A stretch of DNA of 47,253 bases from assembly GCA_023397475.1 (NCBI GenBank), contig JAEWUD010000041.1, positions 1 through 47,253 on the forward strand, written 5' to 3'. The notes beneath the pieces are model-generated. The model saw nothing but the letters and a program-made list of their open reading frames with translations, was not told where the DNA came from and did not search any database. Shown in pieces: positions 14,686-22,997 of the stretch. The translations under genes were made by a program, and so were the position numbers. This DNA is from Bacillota bacterium. GTDB lineage: Bacteria > Bacillota > Clostridia > Saccharofermentanales > Saccharofermentanaceae. The number at the start of each line of letters is the position of its first letter. Position 1 is the stretch's first letter.

Positions 14686-16692
14686 ATGTCAAAGATGAAG
14701 CTCATTCTTCTCGGGATATGTACGATCTTATGCGCCGCGATTATCGGCGGATCCGCGTTACCTGGCTTATCGGCAATAGCATTGTCGGCCGCCGCTTCGG
14801 ATCTTTCCGTTACCTGTGAAGAGACGAACTCATGGGATGAAGGTGGGAAAACGCACTCCCAGTACGCAGTTACTATAAAGAATAACGGGTCGGAGACCGT
14901 GAAGGGTTGGACGATCTCAATCACCGTTCCCGATGGATCGACGCTGGGCGACACCGACTCGTGGAACGGGACCTTTAAGATCTCGGGTACGACGCTCACA
15001 ATCACCCCTGCTTCTTATAACAAGGACATCGCGGCCGGGCAAGAGGCCAAAGATATCGGTTTTATCATCACGACGCCCAAGGCGGTGAGTCTCACGGCAA
15101 CCGTTGCTGCAGGTTCGACCTCGGTGACGTCCCCTGATGATACGGACAAACCGGCCGACGGCTCCGGCACGGGAGACGATGGAGAATCGAAGCCTTCCGA
15201 ACCCGCGATCGACCTGTCCACGGTTCCTCAGGATGACGATTGGCTTCACGCAGAAGGGAATCGCATTCTTGACAAGGACGGCAAGGAGGTCTGGCTTACC
15301 GGTATTAATTGGTTCGGATACAACACCGGGACGAATGTTTTCGACGGCGTCTGGGCGGTCAATATGAAGACTGCGCTTGCCGATATCGCGGACCACGGAT
15401 TCAACATACTTCGCATCCCGATCTCGGCGGAACTTGTCCTCGCTTGGAAGAACGGCGAGTATCCGACGGCGAACTTCAATCAGGCGGAGAATGCCGAACT
15501 GGTTGGTATGAATAGTCTTGAGATTTTCGATCTAGCCGTCTCGACCTGTCGCGCGAACGGTCTCAAGATCATGCTTGATATTCACAGCGCGGAGACAAAC
15601 GCCGCAGGACACATTGTGAATCTGTGGTACACCGACAAGATCTCCGAGACGCAATATATCGATGCTCTCAAGTTCCTTGCGGACCGATACAAGCAGGACG
15701 ATACCGTTATCGCCTTTGACCTGAAGAACGAGCCGCACGGTAAACCGAATGAGAACAAGGCGATCTGGAATGATTCAACGGATCCGAACAACTGGAAGGC
15801 TGTCGCTGAGAAGGCCGGAAACGCTGTTCTCGACATTAATCCGAATGTTCTGATCCTGATCGAGGGCATCGAGATCTACCCGAAGGATATTGCGAACAAC
15901 GGGGACTTCGCTTCGACCAATTCCGACGATTATTTTTTCAATTGGTGGGGCGGTAACCTTCGCGGCGTCCGCGACTTTCCGATAGATTTCGGTTCGCCCG
16001 AACGAAATAGCCAGATTGTTTATTCTCCGCACGACTACGGCCCGGCGGTTTTCGCGCAACCGTGGTTCGATGGCGAATACACCTATGAATCGCTTCAGGA
16101 AGACTGCTGGAACGAGAACTGGTTCTTCATTCAGGAGGAGGGGATCGCTCCGCTTCTCATCGGGGAATGGGGCGGATTTATGACCGAACCGAACCTCTCG
16201 TGGATGACGCATCTTCGCACCTTTATCGCAGAGAACCGGATTCATCACACCTTCTGGTGTTTCAACGCGAATTCCGGGGATACCGGCGGGTTGGTGAAGG
16301 ATGACTTCCGCACCTGGGATGAGGAGAAGTACGCATTTGTAAAAGAAGTTCTCTGGCAGGAGGACGGACAGTTTATTGGATTGGACCATGTGTTACCGCT
16401 TGGCGCTTCCGGGCAGGGGACTTCACTCTCGTATGAGTCGGGCGACGGCACCGCGGTGACCGAACCGGCCGTAACAACAAACGATTCCGAGACATCTTCC
16501 GGCGCGAATCCAAGCACAGCCGAGGGCTCAGACGCTGCGACTGCATCAGGAACGAATCTAACGGAGAACACGGACGAGGACCAGCCCAATGTCGAATTCC
16601 TCGTCGGAATCCTCGTCGGAGTCGGCGCCGTCGTTATCCTCGTTGGTGCCACGGCATTCATCTTTATTCTTCGACGGAGACCGCGGTCATGA
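14686..16692 (+). CDS. Membrane-anchored GH5 endoglucanase with N-terminal CBM2-like domain
   Basis: About 668 residues from ATG 14686 behind AGGTGGGG. A signal peptide covers residues 1 to about 33. A beta-sandwich module (about 35-125: NSWDEGGKTHSQYAVTIKNN, VKGWTISITVP, WNGTF) resembles cellulose-binding CBM2. After a Gly/Ser/Asp linker comes the GH5 barrel: LTGINWFGYNTG, RIPIS, DIHSAE, acid/base Glu about 349 in LKNEPHG and nucleophile Glu about 494 in LIGEWGG. A Thr/Ser/Ala linker and a C-terminal membrane helix (VGILVGVGAVVILVGATAFI) with an RRRPRS tail anchor the enzyme to the outer membrane face. It should hydrolyse cellulose or a related beta-1,4-glucan. No dockerin or sortase motif is seen. 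Confidence 0.92.
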   Translation: MSKMKLILLGICTILCAAIIGGSALPGLSAIALSAAASDLSVTCEETNSWDEGGKTHSQYAVTIKNNGSETVKGWTISITVPDGSTLGDTDSWNGTFKISGTTLTITPASYNKDIAAGQEAKDIGFIITTPKAVSLTATVAAGSTSVTSPDDTDKPADGSGTGDDGESKPSEPAIDLSTVPQDDDWLHAEGNRILDKDGKEVWLTGINWFGYNTGTNVFDGVWAVNMKTALADIADHGFNILRIPISAELVLAWKNGEYPTANFNQAENAELVGMNSLEIFDLAVSTCRANGLKIMLDIHSAETNAAGHIVNLWYTDKISETQYIDALKFLADRYKQDDTVIAFDLKNEPHGKPNENKAIWNDSTDPNNWKAVAEKAGNAVLDINPNVLILIEGIEIYPKDIANNGDFASTNSDDYFFNWWGGNLRGVRDFPIDFGSPERNSQIVYSPHDYGPAVFAQPWFDGEYTYESLQEDCWNENWFFIQEEGIAPLLIGEWGGFMTEPNLSWMTHLRTFIAENRIHHTFWCFNANSGDTGGLVKDDFRTWDEEKYAFVKEVLWQEDGQFIGLDHVLPLGASGQGTSLSYESGDGTAVTEPAVTTNDSETSSGANPSTAEGSDAATASGTNLTENTDEDQPNVEFLVGILVGVGAVVILVGATAFIFILRRRPRS

Positions 16693-16747
16693 CATATCGG
16701 GCAAACGAAAAGTCCGTCACGTCGGAAAAGACAGGGAGAATGACCGC

Positions 16748-17626
16748 ATGAGCGCAAGACGAAATCGGGTCAGCCGCGAGAGTCGCTCGACCAACGATCC
16801 CAAGAGATTTCTCCCTCTCCCTGCGGCAATACTGCTGACCTTTGCGTTTTTCCTGTCATCGCAGCTTCTGTCGCCCGGTGAGGAGATCCTGATTGTCGCG
16901 TCATCCGCCGGCTTGACCTTTCTACTTATCGTGCTCAACAGCTCCTACATGGCGACCGCTGTGTGCCCCGTGCTTTCGGTGCTGTTCGTTTTTGCTTATT
17001 ATCTGTTTCGCGCGATTGCACTGCAGACACCGATCCATGTCGACCTGTCATTTATGAATGTTTTTCATATCGGGCTTTTGTGGTTTTCCGGTTTCTTCTG
17101 CATGGTGCTGATCCGTCTGTTGCGCACCGGCCGCAATGACACCCCGGCGCGCAGAGCTGACTTCAGTCGCGCTTTCCGCCTGTCGACCATTGTGTTTCTG
17201 ATCGCCTATGTCGCACTTCTGGTATGGCTGTTTATCGGAATGCGCCCCGTGGGGAGTGATACTCAACAAAGCTTGAATCTGGTACCGTTTCGGGGTGCGT
17301 TCTCGATCTATTGGCCGCATATCGCATCGGGCAATTTGTATGGCGAGATCTTCGTTCAGTTTTTTGGGAATCTACTCATCTTCACGCCACTGGGATTCTT
17401 CCTGCGCGTTTACGCGAAAAAACTCCCCAAGATACTCTTGATCCTGCTTCCAGTCGCAATCGCCGGGGCAATCGAGGCGACACAATATTTTCTTCATATG
17501 GGCAAAAGCGATATCGATGACGCCTGGATGAATGTCGTCGGTTATTTTCTCGGCGTCCTCCTATATGCGTTCATCGGCATCGTTCGAAAGGCCCGAACGC
17601 ATGGCAAAGAGACGCATATCTTCTAA
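16748..17626 (+). CDS. VanZ-like family membrane protein
   Basis: 292 residues from ATG 16748 behind CAGGGAGA; longer starts overlap the cellulase end. Residues 1-35 are basic and hydrophilic, followed by four N-terminal hydrophobic segments and a C-terminal VanZ-like region with LNLVPFRGA, GEIFVQFFGNLLIFTPLGFF, EATQYFL and DIDDAWMNVVGYFLG, the conserved family pattern. VanZ itself gives low-level teicoplanin resistance by an unknown route; most chromosomal family members have no known role. It starts 55 bp after the cellulase gene and could be co-transcribed with it. Confidence 0.85.
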   Translation: MSARRNRVSRESRSTNDPKRFLPLPAAILLTFAFFLSSQLLSPGEEILIVASSAGLTFLLIVLNSSYMATAVCPVLSVLFVFAYYLFRAIALQTPIHVDLSFMNVFHIGLLWFSGFFCMVLIRLLRTGRNDTPARRADFSRAFRLSTIVFLIAYVALLVWLFIGMRPVGSDTQQSLNLVPFRGAFSIYWPHIASGNLYGEIFVQFFGNLLIFTPLGFFLRVYAKKLPKILLILLPVAIAGAIEATQYFLHMGKSDIDDAWMNVVGYFLGVLLYAFIGIVRKARTHGKETHIF

Positions 17627-17746
17627 TGTGTCGGCAGAGTCCTAATACGCAATAAGCTAAACCAGTCATCGCTTGTGCTCGAAAAGCAGGGGCGAGGCAA
17701 ATTATCGACACATCCTGCATTACGCATATGGCAACGGCGAAAGACG

Positions 17747-17932
17747 TTATTTGCCTGATCCCTGACAAGTGCTCTGGGATGGGCAACCGGAACATCCGGA
17801 ACAGCCGGAATATCCGGAGGAACAACAGGAACCGCCTGTCTTCTTCTTGTGTCTGCGAAAAAGCAGAACGACAACAACAAGAGCCGCGATAAGAAGCAGA
17901 AGAAGAATGTCCTGTATGGCTAGGCTTTCCAT
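17747..17932 (-). CDS. Small Cys-rich single-pass membrane protein (FeoB-associated type)
   Basis: 61 residues, ATG 17932 behind CGAGG. An N-terminal membrane helix (QDILLLLLIAALVVVVLLF) is followed by a basic stretch (RRHKKKTGG) and a cysteine-rich tail with CC, then three SGC repeats and a final STC. This layout matches the short FeoB-associated Cys-rich membrane proteins, thought to accompany ferrous iron transport. No feoAB gene is adjacent, so the role is inferred from layout only. A perfect inverted repeat 45 bp upstream could be a metal-regulator operator. Confidence 0.7.
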   Translation of the reverse strand: MESLAIQDILLLLLIAALVVVVLLFRRHKKKTGGSCCSSGYSGCSGCSGCPSQSTCQGSGK

Positions 17933-17976
17933 ATAATTAACCTCGTAATTGATGCATCGTCGGGTTGTGATATGCG

Positions 17977-18002
17977 ATGATGTTAGTCACGTCTAACATC
18001 AT
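17977..18002. promoter_or_regulatory. Perfect 10-bp inverted repeat, candidate operator
   Basis: ATGATGTTAG and CTAACATCAT are exact inverted repeats around a 6-bp centre (TCACGT). The inner TTAG-N6-CTAA layout recalls DtxR-family metal-regulator boxes. It lies 45 bp upstream of the Cys-rich protein start. Confidence 0.5.
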
Positions 18003-18302
18003 ACACGAAAAAAACATCGCCGTCAAAGGTAATCTCGCAATCATCTGGCTCCCGGGTATGACAGCTCGCGTTCTCAAACATTCGCTGTTGCCCGGCGAGT
18101 CCTCGGCTGACGCCTGGGGAGGGTCGCTCGCTAATTGCTCGCTAATTGCGAGCTAGACTCGGTAGGGAATTGCATGTGTAGTGGTCTATCTCCTAAAGAA
18201 TGACACTTATGCGAGCCCGCCTCAGTAGGGCAGTTCTAATATGTTGAGGTCAAACTCCTTAAGATTTGTGCCAAGCAAAATTCTGGTAAGAGTTCACAGT
18301 CT
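18003..18302. other. Intergenic stretch between the Cys-rich and nuclease-fold genes
   Basis: No gene supported. GCTCGCTAATT is directly repeated near 18126-18148 next to GCGAGCTAGACTCGG, and a GGCGAGTCCTCGGCTGACGC segment near 18096 resembles the core of the GC-rich elements seen at 9.7, 31.9 and 42.6 kb. It may be a decayed copy. Confidence 0.35.
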
Positions 18303-19127
18303 TTATAGCAGATATTCCTTTATAGTTAAAATAATTACGCGTGAGCTTAGGGGGCGAGAGGATGTCTCAAAAGTGATGATTAATTTGCTTCCTGGGAAGT
18401 ATCCGGCATTGATGTACTTTTCGAGTTTGTTAACCGTCTGATCTGCATATGTCGGATCTGACATCATTCCGAAGTGCTCCCAAGGAAGTTCTTTTCGCGT
18501 TCGGATGTTAAGGCAGAAGAAGTCAACATGAATCATTCCAATTCCGGGAATATGGATTGGATATTCATATCGATATGGGATGCCGAGCCTGTTCAAAGTG
18601 TCTGCAATCATAATTTCGGACTTTGACCGGACACGCTCTCCCTTGGCCGTATAAAACTCCGGTGCATTCTCGTCGAAACCTTTCTTATCATATGAGACAC
18701 TCTCCCATTGCTTGATATAATCAGCATCGCAAAGTCGAATCGGTGTGACCAGCGGTTTTCGATTCTCGTTAAGTGAAAGATAAATCTCATCGATGCGTTC
18801 CGGATGATAAGATTCAAGGAATGTATTAGTTGTCTTCAATTCGTGGCGGAGCACGTTCGCGAGCTTGGCGTTATAATCTTTTTGCGCGAGAGCCTTCGCG
18901 AGAGGGAGCTGTGCTTGTTTTAGATATTTGCCTTCTTTATCTGAAGGCAAATATCGATGGTAGTATTGTCGGCAGAGTCGATTCCTACCAATTCGCAGAC
19001 CTCCTTCCGGCGCGTTCTTCAAGGCATTCTCAAGCGACGCAAGAATCCTCTCAATCTCAATCTTCCTGGCAGAGAGTCTGGCAATAAATTCATCTCTGAT
19101 AAGTTTAGGACAAGCAGTTTCATTCAT
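18303..19127 (-). CDS. Hypothetical protein with PD-(D/E)XK nuclease-like fold
   Basis: About 274 residues from ATG 19127, chosen for AAGGAAG 8 bases upstream. The N-terminal half is helical and basic (RKIEIERILASLENALK, then CRQYYHRYLP). The C-terminal half, from RVRSKSEIMIADTLNRLG on, has a conserved Glu in SKSE, an Asp in IHVDFF and WEHFG, followed by a helix and LIITFE. This spacing fits a PD-(D/E)XK-type nuclease core common in uncharacterised clostridial proteins. Its target and role are unknown. It is flanked by repeats and has no defence or restriction partner in view. Confidence 0.65.
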   Translation of the reverse strand: MNETACPKLIRDEFIARLSARKIEIERILASLENALKNAPEGGLRIGRNRLCRQYYHRYLPSDKEGKYLKQAQLPLAKALAQKDYNAKLANVLRHELKTTNTFLESYHPERIDEIYLSLNENRKPLVTPIRLCDADYIKQWESVSYDKKGFDENAPEFYTAKGERVRSKSEIMIADTLNRLGIPYRYEYPIHIPGIGMIHVDFFCLNIRTRKELPWEHFGMMSDPTYADQTVNKLEKYINAGYFPGSKLIITFETSSRPLSSRVIILTIKEYLL

Positions 19128-19200
19128 AGCATACACTTCCTTCATAACTCATGCGAGAATCTCGCGGGGTATTAGGTGTTACTATTCTATACTCAACCGC

Positions 19201-19367
19201 TTGTCGAAAAACGCAGAACTTTTCGACAAAAAACGACAAATATGTCTCTGCTATAAGGTGAATTCCTCCCCCTTGCTATGCCTGTTTCAGTTGATAATCC
19301 TGCGATGGTGTTAACTGGGGGTGTCTTGTTTGTGGCGGATTGTTCGTGACGGTTATTTGTCAATGAG
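19201..19367. other. Intergenic stretch with a hairpin
   Basis: TTGTCGAAAA (from about 19201) and TTTTCGACAA form a 10-bp inverted repeat around 9 bp, upstream of the minus-strand nuclease-fold gene. The remainder to 19367 shows no gene and leads into the repeat array. Confidence 0.4.
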
Positions 19368-19633
19368 GCACATACGAAACCGGCCGCTCCCTGGGTTTTC
19401 GTATGTGCGCCGGGCTTCCCGGAGCGGTTATTGCTCATTGATGCACATACGAAACTGGCCGCTAACTGGGTTTTCGTATGTGCGGCGGCCATCTCGGGGC
19501 GGTTGTTTGTCATTGATGCACATACGAAACAGGCCGCTAACTGGGTTTTCGTATGTGCGCTGGGTTTCCCGTGGCGGTTATTTGTCATTGATGCACATAC
19601 GAAACTGGCTCCTAACCGGGTTTTCGTATGTGA
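19368..19633. repeat. 75-bp palindromic repeat array (family 1), 3 units plus half units
   Basis: Right arms at 19368, 19443, 19518 and 19593; left arms at 19397, 19472, 19547 and 19622. The orientation is that of array 2. Linkers are of the CTGGCCGCTAACTGGG and CTGGCTCCTAACCGGG types, loops of the GCGGTTATTTGTCATTGAT type with small changes. Confidence 0.95.
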
Positions 19634-19889
19634 ACCGGCCCCTTCGCGGAGGGGGTTATGGGTTGCATGTTGATTGTTCAAAAATCTGAGATCTTTTCTG
19701 CGGCAGCGGTTACAAAAGTCTCTTCGAAGCCCTATGCTCATACATACCTGGATACTTCGGGATTCTTAGTCGAATCTGACGCAAGTTAACTCTTTGCGGG
19801 TTGTCTCATTCTGAATTCACATCGACCACACCAACGCACCAACTTGATCGCACTCCATCTTCACCCGATCCATCTCAACCCCCATAACG
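19634..19889. other. Intergenic stretch, nothing recognised
   Basis: No gene, repeat or clear regulatory site was seen between the end of the repeat array and the terminator of the PadR gene. Confidence 0.35.
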
Positions 19890-19936
19890 CAAAAAAAACT
19901 GCCTCATCCGACTTTTGCAAGTCTCATGAGGCAGCT
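19890..19936 (-). terminator. Intrinsic terminator after the PadR gene
   Basis: On the minus strand CTGCCTCAT pairs with ATGAGGCAG and is followed by eight T. It ends about 30 bp past the PadR stop. A related GCCTCATCCGACTT sequence is used in the terminator at 43.0 kb. Confidence 0.85.
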
Positions 19937-19966
19937 TCTTTGTTACTGAAGTCGGGGTTTAATAAA

Positions 19967-20305
19967 TTACTTCTCTCCGTAATGAAGAACGCGCATCACA
20001 CCGCCGGAAAGACGCTCATATTTCGCGATCTCTGACGCGGCGTAGTCGCGGCCGGAATCTGTGATGTGATAATAACGACGGCGTCTCTTCAGTCCGACGA
20101 GAACGTCATTGGACTCGACATAACCGTCTGCTTCAAGGCGATACAGGGTTGTGTAAAGGGCACCCTCTGTAAGAGAGATGTCGCCTTCGCTTCTGTCACG
20201 GATCAGACGTACGAACTGATATCCGTACTGGTCTCCCTCTAACAGGAGTCTAAGAGCTAGGATTTCGGTCAGACCTCTTTTAAGAGTTACAAGCGTGTCG
20301 TACAT
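19967..20305 (-). CDS. PadR family transcriptional regulator
   Basis: 112 residues from ATG 20305 behind GGAGG. The winged-helix PadR pattern is clear: LTEILALRLLLEGDQYGYQFVRLI, SLTEGALYTTLYRLEADGYVES, then the wing RRRRYYHITDSGRDYAA. The C-terminal dimer helix is short, as in PadR subfamily 2. Such repressors respond to small molecules and often control efflux or stress genes; here the nearest minus-strand gene upstream is the SDR. CACAAAATG / CATTTTGTG (about 20425-20450) is an inverted repeat upstream that could be its operator or the SDR terminator. Confidence 0.88.
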   Translation of the reverse strand: MYDTLVTLKRGLTEILALRLLLEGDQYGYQFVRLIRDRSEGDISLTEGALYTTLYRLEADGYVESNDVLVGLKRRRRYYHITDSGRDYAASEIAKYERLSGGVMRVLHYGEK

Positions 20306-20424
20306 AATCGTTCCCTCCATTTGATATTTGAACACATAAAACCAACGTAGTTATACTAGCACATATTACACTCAGACATCAATCGTCTTGCGAGAAAAAG
20401 AGATATTTTTTCAATTAAATATTA

Positions 20425-20450
20425 CACAAAATGAACAATAGCATTTTGTG
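20425..20450. promoter_or_regulatory. 9-bp inverted repeat between the SDR and PadR genes
   Basis: CACAAAATG and CATTTTGTG flank an 8-bp centre, about 120 bp upstream of the PadR start and 85 bp downstream of the SDR stop. It could be an operator or a weak terminator; it lacks a T run. Confidence 0.45.
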
Positions 20451-20532
20451 CGTTTTCTACAAGTACCATAAAATGGACGATAATGGGGGATCGCTTTCTC
20501 GGCGTCGCGAAAATGTCTCAGGTAATTTGGAC

Positions 20533-21348
20533 TTACTTTGAAGCCGAACGAATGAGTTTTATCATCCATCCTGTCGGGATGAGTTTGGAAGATAGATAAA
20601 GCATCTTCTGCGAGAATGTATGAATGTACATGCTCCGACCTCTCCGGATGGCCGGTATCGATCGACGCACCAGATCGTCAGCTTTGACAAGGAAGAGTGC
20701 CTTGATACCGCGCGGTTTTGCGGCCTCGCTGCCGGAAGCATTCGCGATAAAATCCGTCGCCACAGGCCCCGGACAAACCGCCGTAACGCCGATTCCAAGG
20801 GGCTTAAGTTCCGCGGACAGAGCTCGCGACAGGCTCACGACATAGGCCTTACTCGCGGCGTATACACTGAAACCCGGTTGCGGAAGAAAGGCTGCCGAGG
20901 ATGCAATATTTACGATTCGCGGGCCTTGGGCGAAGTCTTGTTCTTTCGCATAGGTGAGCATATACGGGAGGCATATGTGCAGTAGATCGGAAAGCGCAGC
21001 ACAGTTGAGGAGTATGGTTCCCCGCGTATCTTCTCTTGTTCTCTCCGTGAACTCTCCGTATTTTCCGGTACCCGCGCAGTTCATCAGAAATATGATGGTG
21101 GGATTCACCGTCGATAAGGCATAGGCCAGAGCATCCGCGCCCTCTTTTGCGCTCAGGTCGATTGCGAACGGACGAATGTGCAATGTAGGAAACTCCTCTG
21201 CGAGTCGGTTCAGCTTGTCGCCGCGGCGGGCCAGTAACCAGACCTCGTCAGGAATTACGCCTCGAAAAACGGAAGGATCCTTCGCTAAATAGCGAATATA
21301 CGCCTCACCGATGCCGGAAGAAGCTCCGGAAAGAAGTGCGATCTTCAT
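20533..21348 (-). CDS. Short-chain dehydrogenase/reductase (SDR)
   Basis: 271 residues from ATG 21348 behind GGAGG. The classical SDR motifs are present: nucleotide-binding SGASSGIGEAY near the N-terminus, NCAGTG, the catalytic serine in NIASSAAF, and YAASK with Tyr and Lys. The C-terminal part (SQKMLYLSSKLIPTGWMIKL) resembles membrane-associated SDRs of the DltE/YqjQ type. Substrate unknown. The gene lies on the minus strand between a PadR regulator and a cell-wall amidase, with no overlap. Confidence 0.88.
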   Translation of the reverse strand: MKIALLSGASSGIGEAYIRYLAKDPSVFRGVIPDEVWLLARRGDKLNRLAEEFPTLHIRPFAIDLSAKEGADALAYALSTVNPTIIFLMNCAGTGKYGEFTERTREDTRGTILLNCAALSDLLHICLPYMLTYAKEQDFAQGPRIVNIASSAAFLPQPGFSVYAASKAYVVSLSRALSAELKPLGIGVTAVCPGPVATDFIANASGSEAAKPRGIKALFLVKADDLVRRSIPAIRRGRSMYIHTFSQKMLYLSSKLIPTGWMIKLIRSASK

Positions 21349-21472
21349 TGGGGTGGGTCCTCCGATCCTGTTTGGAGTCACACGAATTGATACCGGCGGT
21401 ATCATATCATCGAATCCTTGATGTTCATCCTTGGATTTCTTACCGTCATCCTAGCAGAAATTATCTCGCGTG

Positions 21473-22714
21473 TCAGTTCCCGTCCGCGTAGAAAGCGAGA
21501 ATTCCATTGCAGATCCCCTCCGCGATCTTGCCGCGTGACGCATCATCCGTCAGTGTATCCCGATCGTCTGCGTTCGTCATGAAGCCGACTTCTACCATCA
21601 CGCCGGTCAGGTTATGTTCCCGAAGTACGGCAAAATTATCCGCGACAGTGGACTGTGCGTTGGTCTCGAGCTGAGGGACAGAGGAAAGAATGCCGTCGTA
21701 GATATAAGTTGCTAATACTGCATTGCGATCGTTATCCCGTCCGTAGTAGACTTCCCGATCGGGGAAATCCGCGCGGTTCTGATAGCTCGGGTCTTCTTCC
21801 AGCAGTCGACGCTCGCTCTCCGCGACAGTGTCATCGGTAACGTAGTAGACTTGCGCCCCGTGAAGGGAGGACATCTCGTTCGAATTACAATGGATCGAGA
21901 CATAAAGTACATTATCGAGTAGGATCTCTTGCGCGAAAAGCTTCGCTAAGTCAGCGCCGACGCCGGTGCCGCTCATCAGTCCCATGCCGCCGCTGTCCAC
22001 TGTGTCGCTGTTGATCTCGATAATGTCGTCGAGCATTCCGGTCAGCTCGCGAACTTCGGAATCAGAGAGCGTCAATTCTCCGGTCTGCTTTGCATATTCC
22101 ATCGCGTAGAGATGCGCGAGTGCCACGCGATGATACAGGGAAACCCAGGAATCGTCGTCGCGAAGCATGATGACGACCGCGCCCTGCGCTTCGAGTTTGT
22201 CGCGGGTTGCCTCGGCAATCGCAAGATTCCACTCCGCCTCATAGTAGCGGGGCTGATCGAAAGGGTAAACGGCTCCTGAATCGGTCCCGCCGTGTCCCGG
22301 ATCGAGAAGAATCAGTTTGCCGGAAAGCGGCAGGCTGGGATCATTGATCAGGAGAAGTTGCTCAGTCGTGCGGATATCCGCATTCGGATCGCGGTTCCCG
22401 GGAGCTGCGGATACATCTCCGAAGCCGGGGGTGTTCAACGGATTCTCTCTGTTGACGAGATAGATCGCAAGCGCGATCGCGGCAAAGATCAGACAGACGA
22501 TGACGACGGAGAAGACGGGGGATTTACGACGAACCTTGCGCCGAGCGCTCGGAGGACCGGGAGTGCGCCTGTCGAACCCGTTGTTATTGGTGCTGCCCGG
22601 GGCCGCATGCGTGCGACGCATGTCCTGCGGATTTAACGGTCGTCGCCCGTCACGGGGCGCTCCGGTATGTGGGCGACGATTTCTCGGGGAAGGAACGCGT
22701 GGGTCCTGCGACAT
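21473..22714 (-). CDS. N-acetylmuramoyl-L-alanine amidase (Amidase_3) with N-terminal membrane anchor
   Basis: About 413 residues from ATG 22714 behind CAGGAG. Residues 1-75 are basic and proline-rich and probably cytoplasmic, followed by a membrane helix (VFSVVIVCLIFAAIALAIYL). The amidase domain begins at LILLDPGHGGTDSGA; EAEWNLAIA, VSIHCNSN and VMVEVGFMTN supply the zinc ligands and catalytic Glu. It cleaves the bond between MurNAc and L-Ala in peptidoglycan, outside the membrane. A roughly 45-residue insert (LTLSDSEVRELTGMLDDI region) between the first two motifs is longer than in typical members. It stands alone. Confidence 0.9.
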   Translation of the reverse strand: MSQDPRVPSPRNRRPHTGAPRDGRRPLNPQDMRRTHAAPGSTNNNGFDRRTPGPPSARRKVRRKSPVFSVVIVCLIFAAIALAIYLVNRENPLNTPGFGDVSAAPGNRDPNADIRTTEQLLLINDPSLPLSGKLILLDPGHGGTDSGAVYPFDQPRYYEAEWNLAIAEATRDKLEAQGAVVIMLRDDDSWVSLYHRVALAHLYAMEYAKQTGELTLSDSEVRELTGMLDDIIEINSDTVDSGGMGLMSGTGVGADLAKLFAQEILLDNVLYVSIHCNSNEMSSLHGAQVYYVTDDTVAESERRLLEEDPSYQNRADFPDREVYYGRDNDRNAVLATYIYDGILSSVPQLETNAQSTVADNFAVLREHNLTGVMVEVGFMTNADDRDTLTDDASRGKIAEGICNGILAFYADGN

Positions 22715-22930
22715 GAATACTCCTGTCATGATGGATTTTCCCGACCTGTCGGGGTCTCTTCGGGAAATGTCAGTCATTTATCATAGTACTGAATGGCTGT
22801 GACATTCACATGACCGACAAATAACAATACTGTCACCGGAGAAAACGTCGGCTACGCGGGAAAAAGATGCTTCTACACTCTTTTCGCGAAAAGAATCCCT
22901 GCAGAAAGCGTTGTTTGCCGTCATAATGTG

Positions 22931-22967
22931 TTGAAAGAGGGGTACAATCCTTGTATTATGTACAAGG
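22931..22967 (+). promoter_or_regulatory. Promoter and overlapping inverted repeat upstream of the ABC-F gene
   Basis: TTGAAA (22931-22936) and TATTAT (22954-22959) are spaced by 17 bp. CCTTGTA and TACAAGG (22949-22967) form a 7-bp inverted repeat spanning the -10 and probable start site, so it could be an operator or a 5' hairpin. Confidence 0.6.
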
Positions 22968-22997
22968 TAAAAATGGAACTGACTAAAGGAGATCCAC

